DNA from: Rhodococcus tukisamuensis NBRC 100609
GTDB lineage: Bacteria > Actinomycetota > Actinomycetes > Mycobacteriales > Mycobacteriaceae
DNA length: 64,000 nt
Direction of reading: 5' to 3'
Assembly: GCF_001894985.1 (NCBI RefSeq)
Contig: NZ_BCXG01000018.1
Coordinates: 33,100 to 97,099 of the forward strand
The notes beneath the pieces are model-generated. The model had not been told where the DNA came from, did no database searches, and worked only from the letters and a program-made list of their open reading frames with translations. Shown in pieces: positions 9,422 through 17,604 of the stretch (within the stretch, counting starts at the first letter, position 1; each line of letters begins with the position of its first letter). The translations under genes and the position numbers were made by a program.

Positions 9422-9664
9422 CTATGTCAACATGCTGACCGCGATCGCTATGGTCGCCGCCAGCTCGACCACACCCAGCATCACCGCAGTCCAACCGATC
9501 CAACTGCCGGTCTCGTGTGGTCGGCGATCTGCTTCGAACAGGCCGAGCAACCCGAAGGCGATTGCTGGGACGGACAGACCGACCAGAGCGCAGAACAAGC
9601 CCACCAGCACTGATGTGTTGGTCCGTTCCGCGAAACGGAGTTCCTCACTGGTCGCTGTCGTCAC
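9422..9664 (-). CDS. Small two-TM protein of unknown function (80 aa)
   Basis: After a polar start (MTTATSEELRFAERTNT) come two clear hydrophobic segments: SVLVGLFCALVGLSVPAIAF and, after a charged loop (EADRRPHETG), WIGWTAVMLGVVELAATIAI. The hydrophobic pattern and codon usage suggest a real membrane protein rather than a chance frame, but no family is recognised and no strong ribosome-binding site precedes the start. It converges with the membrane-protein gene at 8556-9284. Small membrane proteins often accompany defence genes, but nothing in the sequence shows such a role here. Confidence 0.45.
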   Translation of the reverse strand: MTTATSEELRFAERTNTSVLVGLFCALVGLSVPAIAFGLLGLFEADRRPHETGSWIGWTAVMLGVVELAATIAIAVSMLT

Positions 9665-10102
9665 GGAGTAGACATTACTTCGGCGAGCATCCGGGGAAGC
9701 GTTATGGCGCGAAGCCGCTCACCCAAACTCCTCCGGGTCACTTCACGTCGATACATGGCCTCCCGGAACCTGGGAGCCGACTGCTGGTAACGCCCTCCTA
9801 TATCAACCAAACCACTGCATATTGCATCCGAGAAATGAGCCGCCGCAGAAACCGAGGGCGACACCGCACGAATTGATGAACAGCCCGAGGATCGCCCACC
9901 GCAGGTCGAGCAACGAAGCGCCTGTTCCGCCACGGCTCGAATCTGTTCAGGTCGGCGACGGCATCGGCGTGAGCTTGTGCGGAGGCTTTGGTTCCGTACC
10001 CCGACTAGTGTCGCGTCAGGAATCAACGGGGCGCCATGCCGGCGAGCCGGCATCGATCACGTCATGCTCCTCGGTACGGGCCTTGGGTCATGCCCGCGAC
10101 AG
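9665..10102. other. Intergenic stretch before second STAND gene
   Basis: About 440 bases with no supportable gene. A minus-strand frame (9661-10053) is open, but its Arg/Ser-rich translation has no domain character and no ribosome-binding site. No clear hairpin terminator for the minus-strand STAND gene was found immediately downstream of its stop codon. Confidence 0.4.
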
Positions 10103-13100
10103 CTAGTTGCGCACGGCTCCATCAATTGCTCGATCGACTCCGTAGACACCGAGTTCGAGCAGGCGATCAAGGATATCGAGTAGCGCCGTGACGCGCCCTC
10201 GGTCGCGAGTCTGCGCCAACCCACGGACCACTAGATCCGAGATGTAATGAGCATGCCCGGCAGCACCAGTCCTGATGTCGGCCACATCATCACCATGGAT
10301 GTTCAGAAAGTGGTGCGCAGCTAGGTCGACGAGATCGTCGACCTTGTCCGGCGCTTCCTGCAGCGTGATGAGCAGTTGCGGGGTCGCGTGCACGTAGCTT
10401 GGTGACGCGATCAAGTCAGCGAGGAACTCGGCGTAAGGACGCAGGTCGTCGCCACGCAGGTGGCCAGCCAGGGTGCCAACCTTCTTCCGAACCTCATCGT
10501 CATCGTCATCCATCAGGCGGCGCAGAGTGGACAGCACGAGTTCTGAATCGGCGGATCGATCAACCCTTGCGGCGCAGACCTCAGCCAGCCCGCCTCGAAC
10601 TTCCACATCGCTGACCAAGGCTCGCTCAACTAGGGCTGGACGACCCCATTGCAGCGCGGCGAATGCCGCCATGCGACCCCCTGCCCTCCGAACCTCGACA
10701 TCTGTTGAGCTGAGCATGCGATCGATAACCGGATCGATAACTTCTGGATCGGCGTTGCCGATGTAGATCATCAGGTCGTCCAACTTGTCCGAGGCGAGCA
10801 GGAGATCGTCGGCGTCGATAAGACGTTCGAAGGCTGCATAGGCCGTTGGCCGTGCATGCCGTAGGCAGGCCGCGATGGTATGGGCGACACAAGCGCGGAC
10901 ACTCAGTACTGGATCGCTCGCCAGCTCGGCGAGGTGCGGGGCTACGAGTTCGGTGCGCGTGCCATCAGAGTCGTGGACCAGGAGGTTGCCGAGCGACTCG
11001 GCCAACGTTCCTCGTGAGGTGTTGAATCCGTTCTGGAACAAGTCACGTCCGGGTTGGTGGTCGTCTCGGCGTACGAAGACGGGCGAGTTGTCGACAGGGT
11101 CAGGAGCGTGCAGCGCCCGGTCTAGGACCATCTCAACGATGTCGAAGGGTGTCTCGTCATAGAGGTGACGGACCGCCCAGCCAAGCCAGCGGTCACAGTC
11201 GTCGAGGCCGAGGCTCATGACGTGACGGATCGCGTCGAAGACAGCGTGCTGCCCTTCCTCTGGAAAAGATGCTTCTCCGAAGCCCCACAGGATCGCAGCG
11301 GGATAGGCTGCGTTGGTCTCGGGCGTCAATTGCATGGCCAATCCAGCGAATCGAAGAGGGTCCTCAGCCGTGCGCGCCTTCAGCTGCTGGGCCAACTCGC
11401 GCGCACCGCCTACCGCGCTGCCGCAGTCACGGTCGTCGTTGTCGTGCTTTGCCATGGCCTGCAGCCACTGCGCGTTGCTCATCTTGCCTGTGGCTGGGCC
11501 ATCAATCGGCGACCCGACCGCGTAGATGGTGACGCCGGTCGGTGGCTCGGGCAAATCGCGGTCGAACTTGCGCTGGTACTCCTGTATCCGTCGAAGCCCC
11601 AACGGTGATAACCGCCTGCGGTCGAGCGCTGATAGGAATTTGAAGGCGGTGTAGCCGAACGACTGGAGCCTGTGATGGAGGTCGGAAGATTGGTATGTCG
11701 CGGGAAGGTCTCGGAGCTGCTCCTCTAGCTGCAGGTGGACCTCATCGCTGACAATCGGCGCGATGGCCTCAACTACCTCGCGCGAGAGCCATTGCAAATC
11801 GGATAGGTAGCCCGCTTCCAGGCGGTTGCCGCCTTGGAGAATCAGCTCAGCTGCCCACGGGGCAAAGGTCACGCCCCCAGTAATCAGGGCGCGATACAAC
11901 AACGACTGCGCCGCGCCGTGGTCGTTAGCGGCCAGGAGCTGCAGCATCGACTCGATGGTTTCCGGCGACGTCTGCGCCCACTCTCCGAGTGCATCCGCCG
12001 TCCCGTCGTACAACGCGTCATCGACGTCGACGTACCTCGGCTCCGTTCGAAGCCTCAGGCTGAAATGCCGGTCGCGAAGAAGATCTTGCTCGTGGCGCTC
12101 GTAGTGTGTGGCCTCCATGACTGCCAGCAGATGCGGCACGAACGCCTCGGCGAACGCTTGCGGCTCTGCTTTGCACGCTATCTCGATCATCTGAGTAGCG
12201 CCGTACTCACGAATGCCAAGGAGGACCACCTTGCCGTCGCTGCCAAGCACCAGAGCAGACGGGCTCTCAACAAAACAGGCCTTGAGCATCTCGATTGCCC
12301 AGAGTGGCTGGTGTTCCGCAAGCTCGTGTGCCGAGAGCCAGAAGTTCTGATCGGCTGGGTTGATCTCGCCGGCGCGGACTGCGTCCAGCAACAGCTCGAA
12401 CAGCTGCCGGTGATGGTGCAGGTCGGCGCGCTGCGTCACCCTACGGAGCCAAGCCACGTAGTCGGGTGACTGGTTCCGCGACATCAGGAGGCCAGCCACC
12501 TCGGCGCAATGCTCGGCGCCGGCGTTACCCATCCAGTTAACGCTCCGATCGCGTAGTGCGACTTCGTCGCTGTCCAGCCACCTCTCGATGTGACCCTGGG
12601 CGTAGAACGGGCCGAACCAGGTAGGGCGTGCGAGCTGCAGAAACAGCCGTTTCGTGAGCGTGGATTCCCTCTCGGCAAGACGCAGCACAAGTTCGACATC
12701 CTCGAGCGTCGGAGCACTGACGTTCACGAATACGGCGACAACCGTCTCCTTAATGTGGAAGCGAACATCTGCGCTGCTGAGGACCGCCTCGACCTCCGTC
12801 CGGAACCGATCGGGATCTCGCTCACGGAGAAGCTCGAGGATCTGCCGCACCTGCGCGCGTCGGAACAGTTCTTGCTCCTGGGCGCAAAGGAATTCGACTA
12901 TCGACTGCTCTCGTGACAGCCACTGGCGGGCGAATGTGAAGTCGAAGAACGTCTCGTGAAAGAAGGAGACCCGGTCGTCTTCGATCGCGATGACCTGTTC
13001 GGAGGCGAGAACCCGCGCGTGTTTGATGAAGTCGCCAGGACCGAGGATCTCGACGGGGATGGACAACGTCTGGTTGTCGCTCGCGGTGTTGGCGATCCGG

Positions 13101-14683
13101 GCCAGCACGTCGTTGAACAACGTTCCGGGCCGTCGCTCCTCGGAGGTCTGTTCTTTGCGCTGCCAGAATGCTTCGAAGAGCGATCCTCGGGAGGTGAAGT
13201 TCAGGGCACCTGGCTGGTCGGCGATCGTCTCGAGCAGGACGAGGTTGAGCGGTGACCTGAGGAGTGCACGTTGCGTAGCAGTAAGCAAGTCGGGATCGAG
13301 ACCCATGGCTGAGACAGCGTCCGCCGCCGCTTCGTCTGGTAGCGGCTCAACGGTCAGGCGCTCGACATCGTTCCGCGTATCGAGTTTGCGGATGCGGTGG
13401 TCGTTCTCGACGTCGAATAGTCGGCAGGCCAAGATGACGCGCACCCCGTCAACCGCCGTTGCTTCTTGAATGAGATCGGCAATGACGTCGTAGCGCTCCG
13501 AGAGGCGACCGGACGCTAGCGACACGGCGTCGAGTTGGTCGATGATCAGGAAGGCCTCGCGGCCGTCTGCCGCCTGTCGCAGCGCCGCAACCGGCGAGGT
13601 CGAGAGGCCCAGCTGAATGCCCAGTTCGACGGTCGAACCGAAGGCGCCACGGCGGTCAAGCCGGAACGCCAATACCTCGGCGTCCTGTGCCTCGAACTCG
13701 CGCGCAGCCTGGTAAAGCACAGAACTCTTGCCGCCACCGCCAGCCCCGACAACGAGTGCGAGACGGGTTATTCCCATCAGTTCGACGAGGTCTGCAGCCT
13801 CTGTCCTATTGATCGGCGGCGTGAGTAGCTCGCGCTCGATCGTGCCTCGCCAACTCTGGGTCGTCGCTACGACCTGCTCGTGGGAGGTGCGTTGTGCCAC
13901 CGAGTCGCGCGCCGTGATGCCCTTGCGGGCGAGACTGGCGAGCAGCTCGCGTCGAGTCAGACGCTTTCGGAGATTATCGAGTAGGACGGCGCCAATCGCT
14001 GTCGCAATGAGGTCGCCCGCGGCGCCCTCCAAGCTCACATCAGCGAGCATGGTGTTGGTCATGACTAGCTGCTCTTCGACCTCGATCTCGATCCACATAC
14101 CGCGCAGGGCCTGCCAGGCCCCCTCAGAGCTTCCGAAGACATTCGCCGCAGTCAGCTCATCGAAGATTGGTCTCAACTCGCGCGTGAGCTGATGCGCAAC
14201 GAACAGCTGTGCGTCCGCCGATTGCCGTGACAGGCCAGTCATGACCCGAAGTGCCCCGCTCGGAGTCATCGAACTGAAGTGGAACTCACGTCCAGCGGCA
14301 ACGTGGCGAGCAGCTGCCGCCAAGACGCCGCGACCTCTGAGGGCTGCGATCGTCCAGTGATCGGTGATGTTGTTCTGGCGCTTCACCTGGGTCACCGCGA
14401 TGTCGCCGTGCTCGTTGACGTAGGTGAACTCCGAGCCGTCAGCCAGTTCAGGGTCGATCTCCTCGAGCGTGAGACTGCGGCGCTCGTCCTGGATGCAGAG
14501 CAGAGCGTGACGGATGGCCCAGGCCAACTCGTATTTATTGCCTAGCTTGTCCGCGACGCCACCACTGGCGCCGGCCATTCGGGGCGGTGCCGGATGCTGT
14601 GGCGTGGGAGTTGCCGCGCTGCTCGACTGTTCGGATTTCTCGATCTCCCCTTCAGATGGATAGGGACGAGGAGTGCCGGTCAC
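10103..14683 (-). CDS. STAND NTPase with DUF4297/Cap4-like nuclease domain and HEAT-like repeats (1,526 aa)
   Basis: A second giant defence-type NTPase. After a 35-residue Pro/Ser-rich tail, residues 40 to about 120 match the pattern of DUF4297/Cap4 dsDNA endonucleases: SGGVADKLGNKYE (Glu52), an acidic strand (EEIDPE), then DIAVTQVKRQ with Asp94, Gln99 and Lys101. The ATPase core has Walker A GAGGGGKS (313-320) and Walker B FLIIDQLD (378-385). The C-terminal half shows HEAT/ARM-like repeats, for example VSVRACVAHTIAACLRHA, DVEVRRAGGRMAAFAALQWG and DDEVRKKVGTLAGHLR. This is the layout of Avs2-like antiphage sensors. The frame starts with a GTG six bases after a TAGCCT hexamer on the minus strand, so a leaderless start is plausible; an ATG at 14578 just before SGG is the alternative. 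It is not obviously a duplicate of the upstream STAND gene. Confidence 0.75.
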   Translation of the reverse strand: MTGTPRPYPSEGEIEKSEQSSSAATPTPQHPAPPRMAGASGGVADKLGNKYELAWAIRHALLCIQDERRSLTLEEIDPELADGSEFTYVNEHGDIAVTQVKRQNNITDHWTIAALRGRGVLAAAARHVAAGREFHFSSMTPSGALRVMTGLSRQSADAQLFVAHQLTRELRPIFDELTAANVFGSSEGAWQALRGMWIEIEVEEQLVMTNTMLADVSLEGAAGDLIATAIGAVLLDNLRKRLTRRELLASLARKGITARDSVAQRTSHEQVVATTQSWRGTIERELLTPPINRTEAADLVELMGITRLALVVGAGGGGKSSVLYQAAREFEAQDAEVLAFRLDRRGAFGSTVELGIQLGLSTSPVAALRQAADGREAFLIIDQLDAVSLASGRLSERYDVIADLIQEATAVDGVRVILACRLFDVENDHRIRKLDTRNDVERLTVEPLPDEAAADAVSAMGLDPDLLTATQRALLRSPLNLVLLETIADQPGALNFTSRGSLFEAFWQRKEQTSEERRPGTLFNDVLARIANTASDNQTLSIPVEILGPGDFIKHARVLASEQVIAIEDDRVSFFHETFFDFTFARQWLSREQSIVEFLCAQEQELFRRAQVRQILELLRERDPDRFRTEVEAVLSSADVRFHIKETVVAVFVNVSAPTLEDVELVLRLAERESTLTKRLFLQLARPTWFGPFYAQGHIERWLDSDEVALRDRSVNWMGNAGAEHCAEVAGLLMSRNQSPDYVAWLRRVTQRADLHHHRQLFELLLDAVRAGEINPADQNFWLSAHELAEHQPLWAIEMLKACFVESPSALVLGSDGKVVLLGIREYGATQMIEIACKAEPQAFAEAFVPHLLAVMEATHYERHEQDLLRDRHFSLRLRTEPRYVDVDDALYDGTADALGEWAQTSPETIESMLQLLAANDHGAAQSLLYRALITGGVTFAPWAAELILQGGNRLEAGYLSDLQWLSREVVEAIAPIVSDEVHLQLEEQLRDLPATYQSSDLHHRLQSFGYTAFKFLSALDRRRLSPLGLRRIQEYQRKFDRDLPEPPTGVTIYAVGSPIDGPATGKMSNAQWLQAMAKHDNDDRDCGSAVGGARELAQQLKARTAEDPLRFAGLAMQLTPETNAAYPAAILWGFGEASFPEEGQHAVFDAIRHVMSLGLDDCDRWLGWAVRHLYDETPFDIVEMVLDRALHAPDPVDNSPVFVRRDDHQPGRDLFQNGFNTSRGTLAESLGNLLVHDSDGTRTELVAPHLAELASDPVLSVRACVAHTIAACLRHARPTAYAAFERLIDADDLLLASDKLDDLMIYIGNADPEVIDPVIDRMLSSTDVEVRRAGGRMAAFAALQWGRPALVERALVSDVEVRGGLAEVCAARVDRSADSELVLSTLRRLMDDDDDEVRKKVGTLAGHLRGDDLRPYAEFLADLIASPSYVHATPQLLITLQEAPDKVDDLVDLAAHHFLNIHGDDVADIRTGAAGHAHYISDLVVRGLAQTRDRGRVTALLDILDRLLELGVYGVDRAIDGAVRN

Positions 14684-15350
14684 AGCAACAGGCTAGTTCC
14701 GCCCGGCGACATTCGCCGCCGCGGCCCAATTCCAGTGTTCGGCACACCGTTGACCGGGCTTCCGCCCGGACCCGCAGTCCGGTTGCGGCCACTCTCCCGA
14801 TCGACGGCGCGAATCCGTCACCGGAACAGGTCTGGCGTGTCATATGTCTCCTCACCCTGTGTCAGCGCGAAGAGGCGTACTTCCCCGACACAGGATCGAG
14901 TGTCCCGAAACCTTGGTTGTGACGAACCCCGCTAGTCGGGCTTCATGGCAGATCCACCCAGCTCACACCGTCCCAGAAGTTTGTTCCAGAACAGGGTGCC
15001 GAAACCCTGATTCAGAACTAACTTCGGACGAGTGCGCGGTCGATCTCACGCTGAACCGTCCAGTTGCACCTGCCGCGGCGTCAACCAAACAAGGCACGCC
15101 CAACATCTGGGTCCTCGAGTCCGAGCGCCGGTTGCACCGGTCCTCTGCATGAGGCCGTCAAGTCCCGTCCCGTCGCAGTTCCAGGTCGGGCGGTATCGAT
15201 GATGGGACTGCCCCAGTTCGGTTCATTCATCAACCGATCCAGGATGCAATCTCCACAGTTGTGACCTGCGCTGACTGCACCTAGATGCCTGATGTCCGCT
15301 GCATAGACTTGCTGCACGGTTAGATTCACAACTTGGCATGAGGAGATCCG
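14684..15350. other. Intergenic stretch between STAND gene and MbcA-like gene
   Basis: About 670 bases without a supportable gene. It should hold the divergent promoters for the minus-strand STAND gene and the plus-strand gene at 15351. An imperfect inverted repeat (14983-14997 with 15004-15018, 11 of 15 positions paired, inner CAGGGT/ACCCTG perfect) could be an operator or a weak hairpin. Frames in this region have no recognisable protein features. Confidence 0.45.
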
Positions 15351-16097
15351 ATGGCTGCGACGAGTAGGCGCACCGGCCACGATGACCCGGCCGCCCGCCG
15401 AGTGCGACTGCGTCTTGTCGCCAACCTCACCGAGGACGACGCCGCTGCCGTCCGTACCGCCGCCGCTCTGTCGCCCGAACAGACCGGCCTCCTGATGCAG
15501 CGACTGATCGCGAACCACAAGGTCACCCTCGTCCCGGCACCGGAACGGAAATCCGACAACGGATCCGACGCACTGCTGCCGGCGTTAATCGAACTGCTGG
15601 CCAAGGCCAACCCCGACGAGGTTGCGCGGGTCGCATCCGCCGTGACCACCGACGACGACCTCGACTCCGCTGCGTGGGGTCCGCATCCCGCCGCGGCAGA
15701 GGCTCTCGAGGCCGTCCTAGGAGACCTCCACGACCAGTACGGTGCCCGCCAGGCCCTCGCAGACAGTGGCCTGACCTGCAAGCAAGCCGCTGCCCTGCTC
15801 GGTGTTCGGGAACAGGCGATCACCGCGAAGATCGACGAGGGCAAGCTGATCGGAATCAAGCGCGGCCGCGAGTGGCGACTGCCGGCGTGGCAGTTCGTCC
15901 CCGACAACGCCGCCGGCATCGTCCCCGGCCTGGACGAGCTGCAAAAGGTGTTCCCCGGCGGCCCGGTCAGCCTGTCGGCGTGGATGGCCGCCCCCAGCGT
16001 CGAGTTCGACGGGCGCACCCCGCTGCAGGATGTGCTCGCGCACGGCCCCGACCGAGTCATCGCACACGCTGCACGCCTCACGGCCTCCGCACGGTGA
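15351..16097 (+). CDS. MbcA/ParS/Xre-antitoxin-like DNA-binding protein with excisionase-type HTH (248 aa)
   Basis: The N-terminal 60 residues are basic with a short helix-rich stretch (LTEDDAAAVRTAAALSPEQT). Residues 140-182 form a helix-turn-helix of the excisionase/MerR type (LTCKQAAALLGVREQAITAK, then a GIKRGREWRLPAWQF wing). The C-terminus (200-248) reads FPGGPVSLSAWMAAP...GRTPLQDVLAHGPDRVIAHA, close to the toxin-binding domain of MbcA/ParS/Xre antitoxins of the RES-Xre systems. A GAGGAG ribosome-binding site lies 5-10 bases before the ATG. No RES-domain toxin is adjacent on either side, so it is an orphan, a recruited regulator or the survivor of a broken toxin-antitoxin pair. It sits upstream of the Tn7-like operon and may regulate it, which is inference. 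Confidence 0.7.
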   Translation: MAATSRRTGHDDPAARRVRLRLVANLTEDDAAAVRTAAALSPEQTGLLMQRLIANHKVTLVPAPERKSDNGSDALLPALIELLAKANPDEVARVASAVTTDDDLDSAAWGPHPAAAEALEAVLGDLHDQYGARQALADSGLTCKQAAALLGVREQAITAKIDEGKLIGIKRGREWRLPAWQFVPDNAAGIVPGLDELQKVFPGGPVSLSAWMAAPSVEFDGRTPLQDVLAHGPDRVIAHAARLTASAR

Positions 16098-16482
16098 AGT
16101 CGCTCGGCGCCCAGTCGCGACCGCACCTCGGCTCATCCTGCCCTCGAACCCGACTGAACCAATCCGGTCAGCCAGCCTCGGGCCGGCCAAAGAAGTGCAC
16201 GTTATGGCCGTCCTGGATTGCTCGAACCTCGACCTGCCGAGCGTGCTGGGCATACGCATCTACCTGATCTTGGTTGCGCGATCCGAACACATGACGTCTA
16301 AAGGACTACAGAAACCCTGCGTCGACCTGTGGCGGGAACCCGACCGACGACGTAGATTCACATCAATCGGATCTGCTCGGCACAAAAATTACATAGCAGA
16401 TCCGATTTCCACAGAGCCCCTTCCTGCTCGTTGCAGTCGGATCACCCACCGACACAACCTGTCAGCGGAAGGAGTGGCTCAC
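16098..16482. other. Intergenic stretch upstream of the Tn7-like operon
   Basis: About 385 bases without a supportable gene. It contains a perfect 13-bp inverted repeat (16365-16407) and, at the 3' edge, a strong GGAAGGAG ribosome-binding site for a short frame starting at 16483. No copies of the 20-bp repeats found next to dnaB are visible here, so this is not obviously the second transposon end. Confidence 0.45.
16365..16407. repeat. 13-bp perfect inverted repeat with 17-base spacer
   Basis: AATCGGATCTGCT at 16365-16377 pairs exactly with AGCAGATCCGATT at 16395-16407. The spacer is AT-rich (CACAAAAATTACAT) and there is no T-run after the right arm, so a terminator is less likely than a protein-binding site. 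It lies 118 bases before the 30-codon frame and 298 before tnsA. Possible roles are an operator for the MbcA-like protein or a transposase-binding site. Confidence 0.55.
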
Positions 16483-16575
16483 TTGAATGTCACCGCCATG
16501 CTCACCCCGGAGGCCACTTCGTGGTGCGCCAGAGCAGGGGGAGGTGCGCCGACGGCCAGCCCTCGATCCAAGTAA
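16483..16575 (+). CDS. Possible 30-aa leader ORF before tnsA
   Basis: A TTG start follows a near-ideal GGAAGGAG ribosome-binding site (16467-16474) at eight bases. The frame encodes 30 residues (starting MNVTAMLTPEATSWCARAG) and ends in TAA one base before a terminator hairpin. Ribosome-binding site, short frame and terminator form a complete unit 88 bases upstream of tnsA. This fits a small gene or a leader peptide that controls read-through into the transposition operon. An overlapping ATG at 16487 in another frame runs through the hairpin and is a weaker alternative. Confidence 0.4.
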   Translation: MNVTAMLTPEATSWCARAGGGAPTASPRSK

Positions 16576-16576
16576 A

Positions 16577-16600
16577 AAGCCGGCCTTGCCGGGCCGGCTT
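16577..16600 (+). terminator. Intrinsic terminator or attenuator before tnsA
   Basis: AAGCCGGCC (16577-16585) pairs with GGCCGGCTT (16592-16600) across a six-base loop. It begins right after the stop codon of the 30-codon frame and ends 62 bases before the tnsA start. The trailing T-run is short (CTTCTAA), so termination may be partial, which would suit attenuation of the operon. Confidence 0.6.
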
Positions 16601-16662
16601 CTAACTCGTTCAGCGGGTGCAACCGCTGTCCTATCTCATTCGATGAAAGTCGAGGCTTTCGT

Positions 16663-17604
16663 ATGTCTATTTCACCGTACCCATCGGAGCCTGTCAACAC
16701 AGACGAGACTGCCGACTCGCCCGAACCAATACCGACCAGTCAGCCGGGCCAAAGCACTGAATATCCCGAGGTCGCGGCGGGTGTGTCGGTGAGCGCGCGG
16801 CGCGGCGTACGCCGCTACCAATCCGAGATTGCGAAGCTTCTTGCCAATCCGCTCGACCGAAAGACGACACTCGAATCTCTCTCGAACCCTGCGGTTCGCC
16901 GGTCCGCTATCAGTGGGTGTCTCGCCGCCACATGGAACGGGCACCGAGTAGTGATCAAGCGGCCGAGTTTCCTTGCGAGAGTCCCTTTGGACCAGTTGCT
17001 TCCGGTCCGGCGGCTCGGTTCGAATCCGGATGCACGGTCGAACCTCTGCATTCACACGACCCGACGAGGCTCGGTCCCGCATGTGGTGTGGGCCGAGTCG
17101 AAGCTTGAGGCGCTGTGGATGGTCGAACTCGATCGCCTTCACGGTGACTACGAGTCCCAAGCATGTGCGCTGGTATGGCCTGTGGGTGAGCGGATGGTCA
17201 TCCAGTTCCCGGACCTCGTCGTACGATCGGGCTCGACCACAGCGATCTGGAGTGTGCGCAGCGCTCGCAGGCGCTCGGAGTACGCGTCGTTCATGCTCAG
17301 CGTTCTGATACCAGAAACCGCAGCAGCACATGGACTCTCATATCATCTCGCCGGCGACATATCCTTGCAGCGTGCCGCAAACCTACGGGTAATGGACGCT
17401 TTGCGATGGAAGTCCTCCGTCACCTCACAGTCCGGATGGGCCAACGTCGTGGCCACCCGGCCTACCACGCTCGGCGCAGTCGTCGAGGCCGCGGGCGGCG
17501 GCGCGTATGGTCGCGCCATTGCACTGCGCGGTCTCGCGCAAGTTCACTACGACACCGATCTCGAACGCCCCTTCGGCCGCACGAGTGCGGTGGTGTGGCG
17601 ATGA
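16663..17604 (+). CDS. tnsA: TnsA-like transposon endonuclease, variant active site (313 aa)
   Basis: In Tn7 systems TnsA cuts the 5' ends of the element while TnsB cuts the 3' ends. The central part (140-210) has the TnsA layout: VVWAESKLEALWMVELD (Glu145), a QACALVWPV strand, QFPDLVV (Asp184) and the third motif TTAIWSVRSARR. In canonical TnsA the third motif is Q-x-K; here Ser197-Val-Arg199 occupies it, so the endonuclease is either a variant using Arg or inactive. The N-terminal 45 residues are Pro/Ser/Thr-rich, and a helical segment (residues 48-118) precedes the nuclease. It is the first gene of the operon, and its TGA overlaps the next ATG. Identification rests on motif spacing and operon context. 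Confidence 0.75.
   Translation: MSISPYPSEPVNTDETADSPEPIPTSQPGQSTEYPEVAAGVSVSARRGVRRYQSEIAKLLANPLDRKTTLESLSNPAVRRSAISGCLAATWNGHRVVIKRPSFLARVPLDQLLPVRRLGSNPDARSNLCIHTTRRGSVPHVVWAESKLEALWMVELDRLHGDYESQACALVWPVGERMVIQFPDLVVRSGSTTAIWSVRSARRRSEYASFMLSVLIPETAAAHGLSYHLAGDISLQRAANLRVMDALRWKSSVTSQSGWANVVATRPTTLGAVVEAAGGGAYGRAIALRGLAQVHYDTDLERPFGRTSAVVWR

Noticed and set aside
9661..10053. 130-codon minus-strand frame between the membrane protein and the second STAND gene
   Set aside because: The Arg/Ser-rich translation without domain features is typical of a chance frame in GC-rich DNA; no ribosome-binding site.
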